From Planococcus lenghuensis (GTDB taxonomy: Bacteria > Bacillota > Bacilli > Bacillales_A > Planococcaceae), in contig NZ_CP019640.1 in the NCBI RefSeq assembly GCF_001999905.1, positions 338,501 to 402,500 on the forward strand: a stretch of DNA of 64,000 bases. The letters are read 5' to 3'. Positions 7,804 through 15,726 of this stretch are shown here, piece by piece (position 1 is the first letter of the stretch; each line of letters opens with the position of its first letter). A program made the position numbers and the translations under genes. Below the pieces are notes generated by a model that was not told where the DNA came from, ran no database searches, and saw nothing but the letters and a program-made list of their open reading frames with translations.

Positions 7804-8673
7804 ATGGCAGACCAGAATCATGCAGTAGTAGGATATTACGAAAATGAACGGGAAGCGATCCGTACAATCGAGGATCTGAAAGAGCAGGGATATCGGGCGG
7901 ACCAGATCTCAGTCATCAGTAAAGATCGGGCGGAAACAGAGCACATCACGGAAGAGACTGATACAGAAGCGGGTGAAGGTGCGGCGGCTGGTGCTTTGGC
8001 CGGTGGAGCTATCGGCGGTATCGGCGGTGTACTTGCAGGCATTGGTGCCTTGGCTATTCCCGGTATCGGACCGGTATTGGCTGCTGGACCGATTGCAGCC
8101 GGACTGGCCGGAGCAGCAGCCGGTGCCGGTGTAGGCGGACTGGCAGGCGCGTTGATCGGCATGGGTGTGCCGGAAGACGAAGCGCACGAGTACGAAGAGC
8201 ATGTGAATCAGGGCAAAATTCTGGTGTTGGTTGAAGAAAGACCGGGTGGTATCCCGGTGCGGGATGAAGCGGATACGAGAGGGATTACCGCAGAACGCCG
8301 GGAAACTTTCGCTGAAGACCAAGCGGACACCCGGTATGTCGGCGGCAAAAAAGTGTACCGTGAAGGCGATGATTTGCCGGGGCAGGAAACATTCACCGGG
8401 AAGCCGGCGAACGCAGGACGCGGTGCCGGAGGTGGAGCGTACGGAGAAGAACCGGATGCAGTGCTGGGTGATCGGAACCTGATAGCGAGCGACGTAGTCG
8501 GAGGAGATGAACGCCATCCGGTTACCGGTGAAGACTTAGCGCCAGGTCGAGTGGATGATGAACGGACGATTGGAACCGGCCGTGATCCGCTTACAGAAAA
8601 AGATCTCGGAAGAGGACGTATGGATGATGGCCGAACCGTTGACTTGGATGATGACCGCGGCCGACGAAAATAA
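7804..8673 (+). CDS. General stress protein with N-terminal YflT (GSP17M-like) domain
   Basis: The 289-residue protein starts with AVVGYYENEREAIRTIEDLK and continues to VISKDR, a YflT/GSP17M domain. A glycine/alanine-rich hydrophobic segment follows at about 60-130, with GGAIGGIGGVL repeats like those of glycine-zipper proteins. The tail is long, charged and low in complexity. It carries two related units, HPVTGEDLAPGRVDDERT and DPLTEKDLGRGRMDDGRT. In B. subtilis yflT is a SigB-regulon gene, and a SigB-like promoter sits directly upstream here. The molecular function is unknown. The start has GGAGGG. The protein is longer than the minimal YflT domain because of the tail. Confidence 0.85.
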   Translation: MADQNHAVVGYYENEREAIRTIEDLKEQGYRADQISVISKDRAETEHITEETDTEAGEGAAAGALAGGAIGGIGGVLAGIGALAIPGIGPVLAAGPIAAGLAGAAAGAGVGGLAGALIGMGVPEDEAHEYEEHVNQGKILVLVEERPGGIPVRDEADTRGITAERRETFAEDQADTRYVGGKKVYREGDDLPGQETFTGKPANAGRGAGGGAYGEEPDAVLGDRNLIASDVVGGDERHPVTGEDLAPGRVDDERTIGTGRDPLTEKDLGRGRMDDGRTVDLDDDRGRRK

Positions 8674-8689
8674 AATAGCTCTGTTTATG

Positions 8690-8720
8690 AAGCTGTTCCC
8701 GCCGGGAGCAGCTTTTTTTA
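8690..8720 (+). terminator. Terminator after the YflT-domain gene
   Basis: AGCTG-TTCCCGCCGGGAG-CAGCT forms a stem followed by seven T residues. Confidence 0.75.
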
Positions 8721-8801
8721 CACCTGGGTGTAAGAAATCGGTATTAAGGGAAAAACAGTAGCACAAGTACTCGAACATACAGCAGGAAAGGAAGAGGTCA
8801 A

Positions 8802-9872
8802 ATGCCATTTATCCGTAATGTCACAACAGAAAACGCTCCGTATAAAGTAGATCAGCAGCGAACAGTGGAAGTGGTACGGAATTTATTCGGTGAACATTTT
8901 TCTGATATCGAACGGCTGCTGAAAGTATTTGATAACGGCGAAATTGAAAACCGCTATTTTGCAGCACCGTTGGAATGGTTTGAAAAGGAACGGGGGCTCG
9001 AGGAGAAAAACCAGCGCTATATAGACGAGGCATTAGCAATGGGAAGCCGGGCTGTCGAGCGCTGTCTGCAGGATGCAGGGGTTTCACAAGATGATGTTGA
9101 TGCCTTTATCTTTGTCTCGAGCTCCGGTATGTCCACGCCAACAATTGATGCGCGTATCATGAATCAGTTGAAATTCCCTTCTCATGTAAAACGGATTCCG
9201 CTATGGGGACTGGGCTGTGCAGGCGGAGCGGCAGGCATCAGTCGGGCCCATGATTATTGTCTGGCTTACCCTGAAGCGAAAGTGCTGGTTTTATGTATTG
9301 AACTTTGCAGCCTCACGTTCCAGCGCAGCGATGTGTCAAAAAGTAATCTGGTCGGCACTTCCCTGTTTGCAGATGGAGCTGCTTGTGCACTTGTTACAGG
9401 TGAACAGGCTGACATCGAGGGAGAAGGCTTTTTTACACAAGCGACCCAATCGACCCTGATGGCGGATTCCGAAGAAGTCATGGGATGGGATGTGAAGGAT
9501 GAAGGACTCCATGTTGTATTTTCACGGGATATTCCAAGTATTATCGAGAATTGGCTGAAGCCGAATGTCGATGAATTTCTGACTGCCATCGGTAAAGTGC
9601 CTGGCAACATCAATCACTTTATCGCTCATCCCGGCGGCAAGAAAGTGCTGACAGCGTATGAAAATGCACTGGAGATCGACACGGAAAAGACGGATATATC
9701 CCGAAATGTGCTGGCGCGGTACGGAAATATGTCTTCGCCGACTGTGTTATATGTCTTGAAAGAGTTTATGGAACAGCAGCCCAAACACAATTCAGAAGGA
9801 CTGCTGACTGCGTTGGGACCAGGTTTCAGTTCAGAACTTGTATGGCTGGAATGGGGAGCGATGGATGCATGA
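8802..9872 (+). CDS. Type III polyketide synthase (chalcone/stilbene synthase family, BcsA/BpsA-like)
   Basis: The 356-residue protein has the thiolase-fold catalytic triad C139 (GLGCAGGAAG), H276 (IAHPGG) and N309 (YGNMSS). The C-terminal loop is GPGFSSELVWL, near the usual GFGPG. Bacillus homologues (BpsA) use long-chain acyl-CoA starters and malonyl-CoA to make alkylpyrones and alkylresorcinols. The next gene, overlapping by 4 nt, is an isoprenylcysteine-methyltransferase-like protein equivalent to BpsB (YpbQ), which methylates those lipids. The pair therefore probably makes methylated alkylpyrone lipids; this is inferred from family and synteny. The start follows GGAAAGGAAGAGG. Confidence 0.92.
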   Translation: MPFIRNVTTENAPYKVDQQRTVEVVRNLFGEHFSDIERLLKVFDNGEIENRYFAAPLEWFEKERGLEEKNQRYIDEALAMGSRAVERCLQDAGVSQDDVDAFIFVSSSGMSTPTIDARIMNQLKFPSHVKRIPLWGLGCAGGAAGISRAHDYCLAYPEAKVLVLCIELCSLTFQRSDVSKSNLVGTSLFADGAACALVTGEQADIEGEGFFTQATQSTLMADSEEVMGWDVKDEGLHVVFSRDIPSIIENWLKPNVDEFLTAIGKVPGNINHFIAHPGGKKVLTAYENALEIDTEKTDISRNVLARYGNMSSPTVLYVLKEFMEQQPKHNSEGLLTALGPGFSSELVWLEWGAMDA

Positions 9873-10405
9873 CATTCTTCTTCATATTAGTTGTGATTGT
9901 CATTGCCCAGCGGCTGCTTGAAGTACTGTATGCCCGGGCAAACGAAAAATGGATGAAGGAAAAAGGAGCCATTGAAGCAGGGGCAAGTCATTACAAGTGG
10001 ATCGTCCTGCTTCATGTGCTGTTTTTTGCCGCCTTGCTTTTGGAAGTCCTGTGGCTTGATACCGAGCGGCTGCCGGTCTGGCAATTTTTTCTTGTGCTGT
10101 TTATTATTGCGCAAATTTTGCGGGTTTGGGCACTTGTCTCACTGGGGCGGTTCTGGAATACAAAAATCTTGGTGTTACCCGGTGCTGATCGTGTGCAGCG
10201 AGGGCCTTACCGCTGGCTGCCGCATCCCAATTACATAGTAGTAGCATTGGAAATTTTTTCGCTGCCGCTGATTTTTGGCGCTTGGCGGACAGCTGTTACT
10301 TTTACAATCGCCAATGCCTTGCTTCTGTTACTCGTTCGTATTCCGGCGGAAGAAAAAGCACTTGAACTTCTGAACGATTCATCAAACAAGGCGACCAAGG
10401 TATAG
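9869..10405 (+). CDS. ICMT-like membrane methyltransferase, BpsB/YpbQ type
   Basis: I chose ATG 9869 because it overlaps the upstream stop in an ATGA. The frame also opens further upstream, but only inside the synthase gene. The 178-residue protein has four or five hydrophobic segments and the isoprenylcysteine carboxyl methyltransferase signature near the C terminus: RGPYRWLPHPNY followed by E and a hydrophobic pair, which binds S-adenosylmethionine. In B. subtilis the equivalent gene follows the type III synthase and O-methylates its alkylpyrone products. The same job is inferred here. Confidence 0.85.
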   Translation: MTFFFILVVIVIAQRLLEVLYARANEKWMKEKGAIEAGASHYKWIVLLHVLFFAALLLEVLWLDTERLPVWQFFLVLFIIAQILRVWALVSLGRFWNTKILVLPGADRVQRGPYRWLPHPNYIVVALEIFSLPLIFGAWRTAVTFTIANALLLLLVRIPAEEKALELLNDSSNKATKV

Positions 10406-10497
10406 GAAATGCTTCCATTTTTTCTGGTTGAATGCGGTTGATTGGAGCAAAACAGGGTATAAAGCGAATGACAGGAAAAGGAAGGGAGGGAAACGCA

Positions 10498-10905
10498 TTG
10501 GTTCATGTGAAGGCTCTTCTGCTGAAGTTTATAATGGTGGCCATTGTATTGTCCGTGGTTCTGACCTGGCTTTTTGAAGTTGAGTGGGATGCCACGCTTT
10601 GGCTAAGTGCATTATTGACGCTGCTTGCTTACATCGTGGGAGATCTTATGATTTTCGGGCACGCTGGCGCAAAAGCCGATCATAAAAGACGAAACCTGAT
10701 TGCGACAGTTTCAGATCTTCTATTTGCATTTGTCTTAATCTGGTGGCTGGGAATCGTTATGGTGGAGCCGGAGGTCGATCTTCTGCTGGCAGCACTTGTC
10801 GCCTCTGTCGTACTTGCTATAGGCGAATGGTTTTACCATATGTACATTGACAGAAAAGTTCTGACCGAACGTATCAGTCATGGAAATCCGCAAGGTGAAT
10901 CCTGA
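10498..10905 (+). CDS. DUF2512 (YndM-like) integral membrane protein
   Basis: The best start is TTG 10498, seven bases after GGAAGGGAGGG; ATGs further upstream lack a site. The 135-residue product starts VHVKALLLKF and has four hydrophobic segments. A short GHAGAKADHKRRN loop lies between segments 2 and 3, typical of DUF2512. The function is unknown. It follows the polyketide synthase pair by 92 nt and ends at a terminator, so it may be the last gene of that transcript, but a functional link is only positional. Confidence 0.75.
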   Translation: MVHVKALLLKFIMVAIVLSVVLTWLFEVEWDATLWLSALLTLLAYIVGDLMIFGHAGAKADHKRRNLIATVSDLLFAFVLIWWLGIVMVEPEVDLLLAALVASVVLAIGEWFYHMYIDRKVLTERISHGNPQGES

Positions 10906-10917
10906 GGAGCGTTTGAT

Positions 10918-10961
10918 CACAGGCAATCTCTTCACTAAAGAGAGGCCTGTGGTCTTTTTTC
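10918..10961 (+). terminator. Terminator after DUF2512 gene
   Basis: CACAGGC and GCCTGTG enclose an inner CTCTT/AAGAG pair, followed by TCTTTTTTCT. Confidence 0.8.
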
Positions 10962-11099
10962 TATTTTTTGAAAAATCCATCAGAAATGCTGAATGAATGG
11001 AAACGGCGGCGATTAGACTGCGGGAAAACCTAGAACACTGATCCGGAGGTATGGTATATTAATAATTGTTCTAACTATTTAAATAAGGGGGAATAAAGC

Positions 11100-11888
11100 A
11101 TGATGAAGAAATGGTCTTTATTGGCCTTGCTGGTCAGCGTCCTGCTTGTGCTTGCTGCGTGCGGCGAAGGCGAAGAAGAAGCTGCAGTCGTTGAAGGCGA
11201 AGGCGAAGAGGCGGCAGAAGTGTACCGGGTTGGTATTGATACGACGTATCCACCGTTCGAGTATGAAGTTGATGGCGAGTACAAGGGAATTGATATCGAT
11301 CTCATTAATGCCATTGCAGAAAATCAAGGATTTGAAATTGAACTGGAACCGATGGATTTTGCAGGTATCATTCCAGCCATGCAGGCAGGTCAGCTTGACG
11401 TAGCGATCGCAGGAATGAGTATTACAGATGAACGAAAAGAAGTGGTTGACTTTTCCGAGCCGTATTTCGATGCAGGTTTAACGCTGGTTGTAAACGAGGA
11501 TAACGAAGAGATTACTTCTCTTGAAGACTTGGAAGGCGCAACTGTAGCGGTTAAAAATGGAACGACGGGTGCGCAGTTTGCCCGTGATAACGCAGATGAG
11601 TATGGATTTGATGTCGTGCAATTCGAAGACAGCCCATCCATGTTCCAGGAAGTGGCTAACGGCAATGCAGATGTACTGATTGAAGATTATCCGGTTATTG
11701 CTTATGCAATTTCTGAAAGTGATCTCCCGCTGAAAACAGTCGGAGAGCGCCTGAACGGGGACCAGTACGGAATCGCCGTGTTAAAGGGTGAAAACCAGGA
11801 GCTTCTTGAACAGATCAACGCAGGCCTTGCCGAACTCCGTGAGAGCGGCGAGTATGATGAAATCCTCAACACATATTTAGAAGAGTAA
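11100..11888 (+). CDS. Polar amino-acid ABC transporter, substrate-binding lipoprotein
   Basis: The 262-residue protein has a lipoprotein signal ending in LVLAAC with C21 as the lipid anchor, an acidic linker, then a family 3 solute-binding domain. Signatures include VGIDTTYPPFEYE, GIDIDLINAIA, MDFAGIIPAMQAGQLDVAIAG and ITDERKEVVDFSEPYF. The ligand-contact style (glutamine/arginine/polar amino acids) fits GlnH/ArtP-type receptors, but the exact substrate cannot be fixed. Permease and ATPase genes follow. A hairpin after the stop probably sets higher expression for this subunit. The start has AAGGGGGA. Confidence 0.92.
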   Translation: MMKKWSLLALLVSVLLVLAACGEGEEEAAVVEGEGEEAAEVYRVGIDTTYPPFEYEVDGEYKGIDIDLINAIAENQGFEIELEPMDFAGIIPAMQAGQLDVAIAGMSITDERKEVVDFSEPYFDAGLTLVVNEDNEEITSLEDLEGATVAVKNGTTGAQFARDNADEYGFDVVQFEDSPSMFQEVANGNADVLIEDYPVIAYAISESDLPLKTVGERLNGDQYGIAVLKGENQELLEQINAGLAELRESGEYDEILNTYLEE

Positions 11889-11896
11889 GGTCACAG

Positions 11897-11925
11897 GCAG
11901 CGCGCGAAAGCGCGCTGTATTTTTG
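11897..11925 (+). terminator. Intra-operon hairpin after the binding-protein gene
   Basis: CAGCGCGC-GAAA-GCGCGCTG is an 8-bp stem closed by a stable GNRA-type loop, followed by TATTTTTG. Partial termination or 3'-end protection here would give more binding protein than membrane subunits. Confidence 0.65.
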
Positions 11926-11943
11926 TAGAAAGGATGGTCTGCC

Positions 11944-12588
11944 ATGGAGAATATTATGAATGCCCTGCCGTATTTATGGGAAGGGCTGCAATTCACGCTT
12001 TACATATTTTTCATTGCCATTGTCATCGGATTTGCTCTTGGGCTTCTCGTCGCACTTTTGCGGCTGGCGCCTTCCAAAATTCTGAACTGGATTGCGAAGA
12101 TTTATGTGGATGCCATCCGCGGCACGCCATTCATCGTCCAGTTATTCTTTATTTACTTCGGACTGAATATGCTGGAGTTTATATCATTCGGCAGAGTATC
12201 GGCCGGTATTTTAACTGTCGCAATTAACGCGGGTGCTTATTATGCGGAGATCATTCGAGCGGGAATTCAGTCGATCGACAAGGGGCAGACAGAGGCGGCG
12301 AGATCGCTTGGTCTGAATGCCACTCAAAACATGCGGTATATCATTTTGCCGCAGGCATTCCGGCGGATGCTGCCCGCATTTACAAACCAGGCGATCATTT
12401 CACTGAAGGATACGTCACTTCTGTCTGTCATCGGAATTGCCGAATTGACACAGCAGGGCCGGATTGCGGCTAATGCAACGTTTGACTATTTCAGTATTTG
12501 GTTTGTTGTCGGTGTCATGTACTTTATCGTGATTTACCTGCTGTCACTCCTCGCGGATTTTGCTGAAAGGAAGTTTGAGATGAGATGA
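11944..12588 (+). CDS. Polar amino-acid ABC transporter, permease
   Basis: The 214-residue His/Glu/Gln/Arg-type permease has five hydrophobic segments. The EAA loop, [20 protein letters not shown] followed by the conserved [11 protein letters not shown], contacts the ATPase. The [16 protein letters not shown] segment is typical of the family. It follows the receptor gene by 55 nt and overlaps the ATPase gene by 4 nt (ATGA). A homodimer is likely because no second permease gene is present. Confidence 0.93.
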   Translation: MENIMNALPYLWEGLQFTLYIFFIAIVIGFALGLLVALLRLAPSKILNWIAKIYVDAIRGTPFIVQLFFIYFGLNMLEFISFGRVSAGILTVAINAGAYYAEIIRAGIQSIDKGQTEAARSLGLNATQNMRYIILPQAFRRMLPAFTNQAIISLKDTSLLSVIGIAELTQQGRIAANATFDYFSIWFVVGVMYFIVIYLLSLLADFAERKFEMR

Positions 12589-13313
12589 CAATGATTCGAG
12601 TGGAAAACCTCAAAAAGTCGTTTGGTGATTTAGAAGTGCTGAAGGACATTAATGCTGTCATTGAGCCGCAGGAAGTAGTATGTGTCATCGGCCCTTCGGG
12701 TTCCGGCAAAAGTACATTCCTTCGCTGTCTGAACCGGCTGGAGAGCATCACGGGCGGACATGTTTACATTGAAGGGAAAGATATCACAGATCCAAAACTG
12801 GATATCAATAAAATCCGGCAGGAAGTCGGCATGGTGTTCCAGCAGTTCAATCTGTTTCCCCATAAGACTGTCCTGGAGAATGTAACATTGGCTCCTATGA
12901 AGCTGAAGAAAAAGGATAAAAAAGCGACAGAACAAAAAGCGATGGAACTGCTGGATAAAGTTGGTCTTTCGGAGAAAGCAAAAGCATATCCCGCAGAATT
13001 GTCGGGCGGGCAGAAGCAGCGGGTCGCTATTGCGCGGGCGCTTGCCATGGACCCGAAAATCATGCTGTTTGATGAACCGACATCAGCGCTTGATCCGGAA
13101 ATGGTCGGAGATGTGCTTGAAGTCATGAAGCAGCTGGCGATAGAAGGGATGACGATGGTAGTTGTCACCCATGAAATGGGATTTGCCAGGGAAATGGGCG
13201 ATCGCGTCATTTTCATGGACGGCGGCTATATCGTAGAGGAAAATGTGCCGGCCGAATTATTCGAACGGCCGCAGGAAGAGCGGACGCAGGCGTTTCTGAG
13301 TAAAATCCTGTAG
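12585..13313 (+). CDS. Polar amino-acid ABC transporter, ATP-binding protein
   Basis: The 242-residue GlnQ-type ATPase has Walker [11 protein letters not shown]-loop [10 protein letters not shown], signature LSGGQKQR, Walker [15 protein letters not shown] and the switch histidine in VVTHEMGFA. It is the third gene of the importer operon and starts within the permease stop codon. A strong terminator follows 8 nt after the stop. Confidence 0.95.
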   Translation: MTMIRVENLKKSFGDLEVLKDINAVIEPQEVVCVIGPSGSGKSTFLRCLNRLESITGGHVYIEGKDITDPKLDINKIRQEVGMVFQQFNLFPHKTVLENVTLAPMKLKKKDKKATEQKAMELLDKVGLSEKAKAYPAELSGGQKQRVAIARALAMDPKIMLFDEPTSALDPEMVGDVLEVMKQLAIEGMTMVVVTHEMGFAREMGDRVIFMDGGYIVEENVPAELFERPQEERTQAFLSKIL

Positions 13314-13321
13314 ATCTGTCC

Positions 13322-13365
13322 AAGCGGCGGTGCCTTATGAGACATGGGGCGCCGCCGCTTTTTTG
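13322..13365 (+). terminator. Terminator of the amino-acid importer operon
   Basis: AAGCGGCGGTGCC pairs imperfectly with GGCGCCGCCGCTT and is followed by six T residues. Confidence 0.85.
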
Positions 13366-13449
13366 TGTTTCCCGCAACCGGTTAAATTATAGAGTGTATT
13401 ATTCATTTTGTGGTAGGATAAGACAGAGTATAGAATACAGGGAGTGTTG

Positions 13450-14439
13450 ATGGTGGAAGAGCAGGAAATATTTGATATTACAATTATCGGCGGCGGCCCG
13501 ACCGGCCTGTTCGCCTCTTTCTATGGCGGGATGCGGAAAATGTCAGTGAAAATTATCGATAGTCTTCCGCAGCTTGGGGGCCAGCTGGTTGAGTTGTATC
13601 CGGATAAATATATATATGACGTCGGCGGCTTTCCGAAAATCCTGGCAAAAGATCTCGTAGATAACCTGGTCAGTCAGGCTCAGTACAGTAAACCTGAAGT
13701 TGGACTGGAAGAGACCGTATCCGGAGTTGAGCGGACAGGCGATCATTTTACATTGACCACCAACAAAGGCGTCCATTATTCCCGATCCATTTTGATTACA
13801 GGAGGAGTAGGTTCTTTTCAACCCCGGAAGCTGCAGGTTGAAGATGCCAAGCAGTTTGAAGGGACTTCACTCCATTACGGGGTAAAGGATTTGAGTATTT
13901 TCCATGACAAGAAAGTGGTAGTGCTTGGTGGAGGGGATTCTGCGGTCGACTGGGCAATGATGCTTGAAGGAGTCGCGGCTCACGTAACGCTCAGTCACCG
14001 CCGCGAAAAGTTCACTGCACACGAAGCGAATGTTCAGCAGATGCGGGAATCCAAGGTGGAAATGAAAGTGCCATTCGGTGTAAAGGAACTGATCGGAACT
14101 GACGGACAAGTGGAAGCAATTGTACTGATCGATAAAGAAGGAAACGAAGAACGGATCGAAGCGGATCATGTTGTTGTAAATTATGGCAACGTTACATCGC
14201 TCGGCCCTATCAAAGAATGGGGACTTGAGATGGAGAAAAATTCAATTCTGGTCAATACACAAATGGAAACAAATATTGAAGGCATCTATGCAGCAGGTGA
14301 TATCTGCACTTATGAAGGGAAAGTAAAGCTGATCGCTGTCGGGCTGGGAGAAGCGCCGATTGCTGTCAATAATGCAAAAACTTACCTTGATCCGAAATCA
14401 CGTGTTCAGCCGCTCCATAGTACAAACGTCTTCAAGTAA
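13450..14439 (+). CDS. yumC: Ferredoxin/flavodoxin-NADP(+) reductase, thioredoxin-reductase-like (YumC type)
   Basis: The protein is about 329 residues. It has the FAD-binding [18 protein letters not shown], the NADPH-binding [15 protein letters not shown], and the C-terminal [24 protein letters not shown] with [10 protein letters not shown]. It lacks the CxxC redox pair of thioredoxin reductase, as expected for YumC. Such enzymes pass electrons from NADPH to ferredoxin or flavodoxin, for example for desaturases and P450s; both kinds of enzyme occur in this window. The start is taken as ATG 13450, five bases after GGGAG; GTG 13444 overlaps the site. It is transcribed alone. Confidence 0.9.
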   Translation: MVEEQEIFDITIIGGGPTGLFASFYGGMRKMSVKIIDSLPQLGGQLVELYPDKYIYDVGGFPKILAKDLVDNLVSQAQYSKPEVGLEETVSGVERTGDHFTLTTNKGVHYSRSILITGGVGSFQPRKLQVEDAKQFEGTSLHYGVKDLSIFHDKKVVVLGGGDSAVDWAMMLEGVAAHVTLSHRREKFTAHEANVQQMRESKVEMKVPFGVKELIGTDGQVEAIVLIDKEGNEERIEADHVVVNYGNVTSLGPIKEWGLEMEKNSILVNTQMETNIEGIYAAGDICTYEGKVKLIAVGLGEAPIAVNNAKTYLDPKSRVQPLHSTNVFK

Positions 14440-14835
14440 GCGGTGCACGCAGAACAAAATGCATTGTTACGAAAAAATTACTCTTGACTTCATTCCATGG
14501 ACAGCAGAACTATAAAAAGAGGCAAGTCTGTTCGTGAATTGCCTTTCTGCAGCTAGTCGAATTGGTGCTTATAATAAAATGGATTATGTAAATCCCCTGC
14601 TATAGGCATGGGGGATTTTTAGTTTTCAGGCAGTTAATTGCCATATTAGGTCATTTTACCTAATAAATATTACAGAAAGGAGTGGTTTTGTTACAGTACG
14701 TAATATTACAGGCAATCGCGTAATGGAATTGTTAACTCCCATCCGACGTCCTGTCATTGTTCTGCAATGTTCAGGTGATATCATTCTCCTTAGTGAACGT
14801 TACCTGTACATAATCATGAAGGAGGAATTTATTTT
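14440..14835 (+). other. Non-coding stretch between yumC and the LysM-3D gene
   Basis: No ORF with a ribosome binding site is seen over 396 bases. A possible -35 TTGACT (14484) and a TATAAA (14511) are 21 nt apart, which is long. A terminator-like hairpin lies at 14590-14620, far from either gene. The 215 bases after it would be promoter and leader of the LysM-3D gene. They are AT-rich with several short TTAC/GTAA half-repeats around 14693-14725, but I see no clear WalR or c-di-AMP riboswitch consensus. Confidence 0.4.
14590..14620 (+). terminator. Orphan terminator hairpin downstream of yumC
   Basis: AAATCCCC and GGGGATTTTT form a stem with T-run 151 nt after the yumC stop. It either ends yumC or ends a short untranslated transcript from this interval. 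Confidence 0.6.
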
Positions 14836-15621
14836 ATGAAAAAGCAATTGATTGCCTTAACTGCTGCTGCCGCTTTGAGTGTCGGAGTTGCGAGTCAGGC
14901 TTCTGCAGCCAACACTGTTACAGTCGAATGGGGAAATACACTTTGGGGAATTTCCCAAGCAAATGATGTAACAGTGAGCCAGCTGAAGGATTGGAACGAT
15001 CTTTCCTCAAACCTGATCTATCCAAACCAGAAGCTCGTTGTAGAACCTACTGGAACAGAAAAGGCATCACAGCCGGCGGCAAAGGAGCAATCATCTGCTT
15101 CCACATACACAGTCGTTTCCGGTGATACATTGTACCGGATTGCATCGAAACATGGAATCTCTCTTGATAATCTGATGAGCTGGAACGGCCTGACAAGCCA
15201 CTGGATTTATCCGGGTGATAAACTGACAGTATCAGGCGGTACTGCAGTAAAAGGTGTTTCATCATCTGCACCGCAAAAAGTAGAAGCGGCCCCAGCGCCG
15301 GCACCAGCTAAAGAGTCTTCATCTGATGTTGTAAGAGAACTTACAGTGGAAGCGACAGCATACACTGCTTTCTGTACTGGATGTTCCGGAATCACATACA
15401 CAGGAATTGACTTGCGCTCTAATCCGAACCAAAAAGTAATCGCAGTAGATCCTAGAGTCATCCCGCTCGGTTCAAAGGTCTGGGTTGAAGGATACGGCAC
15501 TGCTATTGCCGGTGATATCGGCGGCGCGATCAAAGGAAACAGAATCGATGTTTTCATTCCTAACCGCAGCGATGCGCTCGCTTGGGGACGCCAGAACGTA
15601 ACTGTTAAAATTCTTAACTAA
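14836..15621 (+). CDS. Secreted cell-wall protein with two LysM repeats and a 3D domain (YocH-like)
   Basis: The 261-residue protein has a signal peptide ending in SQASAA (about residue 25). Two LysM peptidoglycan-binding repeats follow at about 27-70 and 91-135 (TVEWGNTLWGISQAND and TVVSGDTLYRIASKHG). A 3D domain at about 170-261 has VEATAYTAFC, the conserved DPRVIPLGSKVWVEGYG, AGDIGGAIKGNRIDVF and a final W. The 3D domain relates to MltA-type lytic transglycosylases, and B. subtilis YocH of the same layout is a muropeptide-releasing wall protein. The start follows GAAGGAGG. The long leader suggests regulated expression. A perfect terminator follows. Confidence 0.92.
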   Translation: MKKQLIALTAAAALSVGVASQASAANTVTVEWGNTLWGISQANDVTVSQLKDWNDLSSNLIYPNQKLVVEPTGTEKASQPAAKEQSSASTYTVVSGDTLYRIASKHGISLDNLMSWNGLTSHWIYPGDKLTVSGGTAVKGVSSSAPQKVEAAPAPAPAKESSSDVVRELTVEATAYTAFCTGCSGITYTGIDLRSNPNQKVIAVDPRVIPLGSKVWVEGYGTAIAGDIGGAIKGNRIDVFIPNRSDALAWGRQNVTVKILN

Positions 15622-15651
15622 GCAGTAATTGTTAATAGAGTATAAGACATG

Positions 15652-15685
15652 AACCAGGCACCCGTCAGTTGACGGGTGCCTGGTT
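15652..15685. terminator. Bidirectional terminator between LysM-3D gene and spermidine synthase gene
   Basis: AACCAGGCACCCGTC and its perfect complement enclose a 4-nt AGTT loop, followed by TTTGTTTT. It lies between convergent genes. Confidence 0.88.
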
Positions 15686-15726
15686 TTGTTTTCCTGTTCT
15701 GCTTTTTCCGGAATCCTGCCCTCTTA

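Noticed and set aside
14690..14835. WalR box or c-di-AMP riboswitch before the LysM-3D gene
   Set aside because: TTAC/GTAA half-sites are present but not in the TGTWAH-N5-TGTWAH arrangement, and no conserved riboswitch core is visible.
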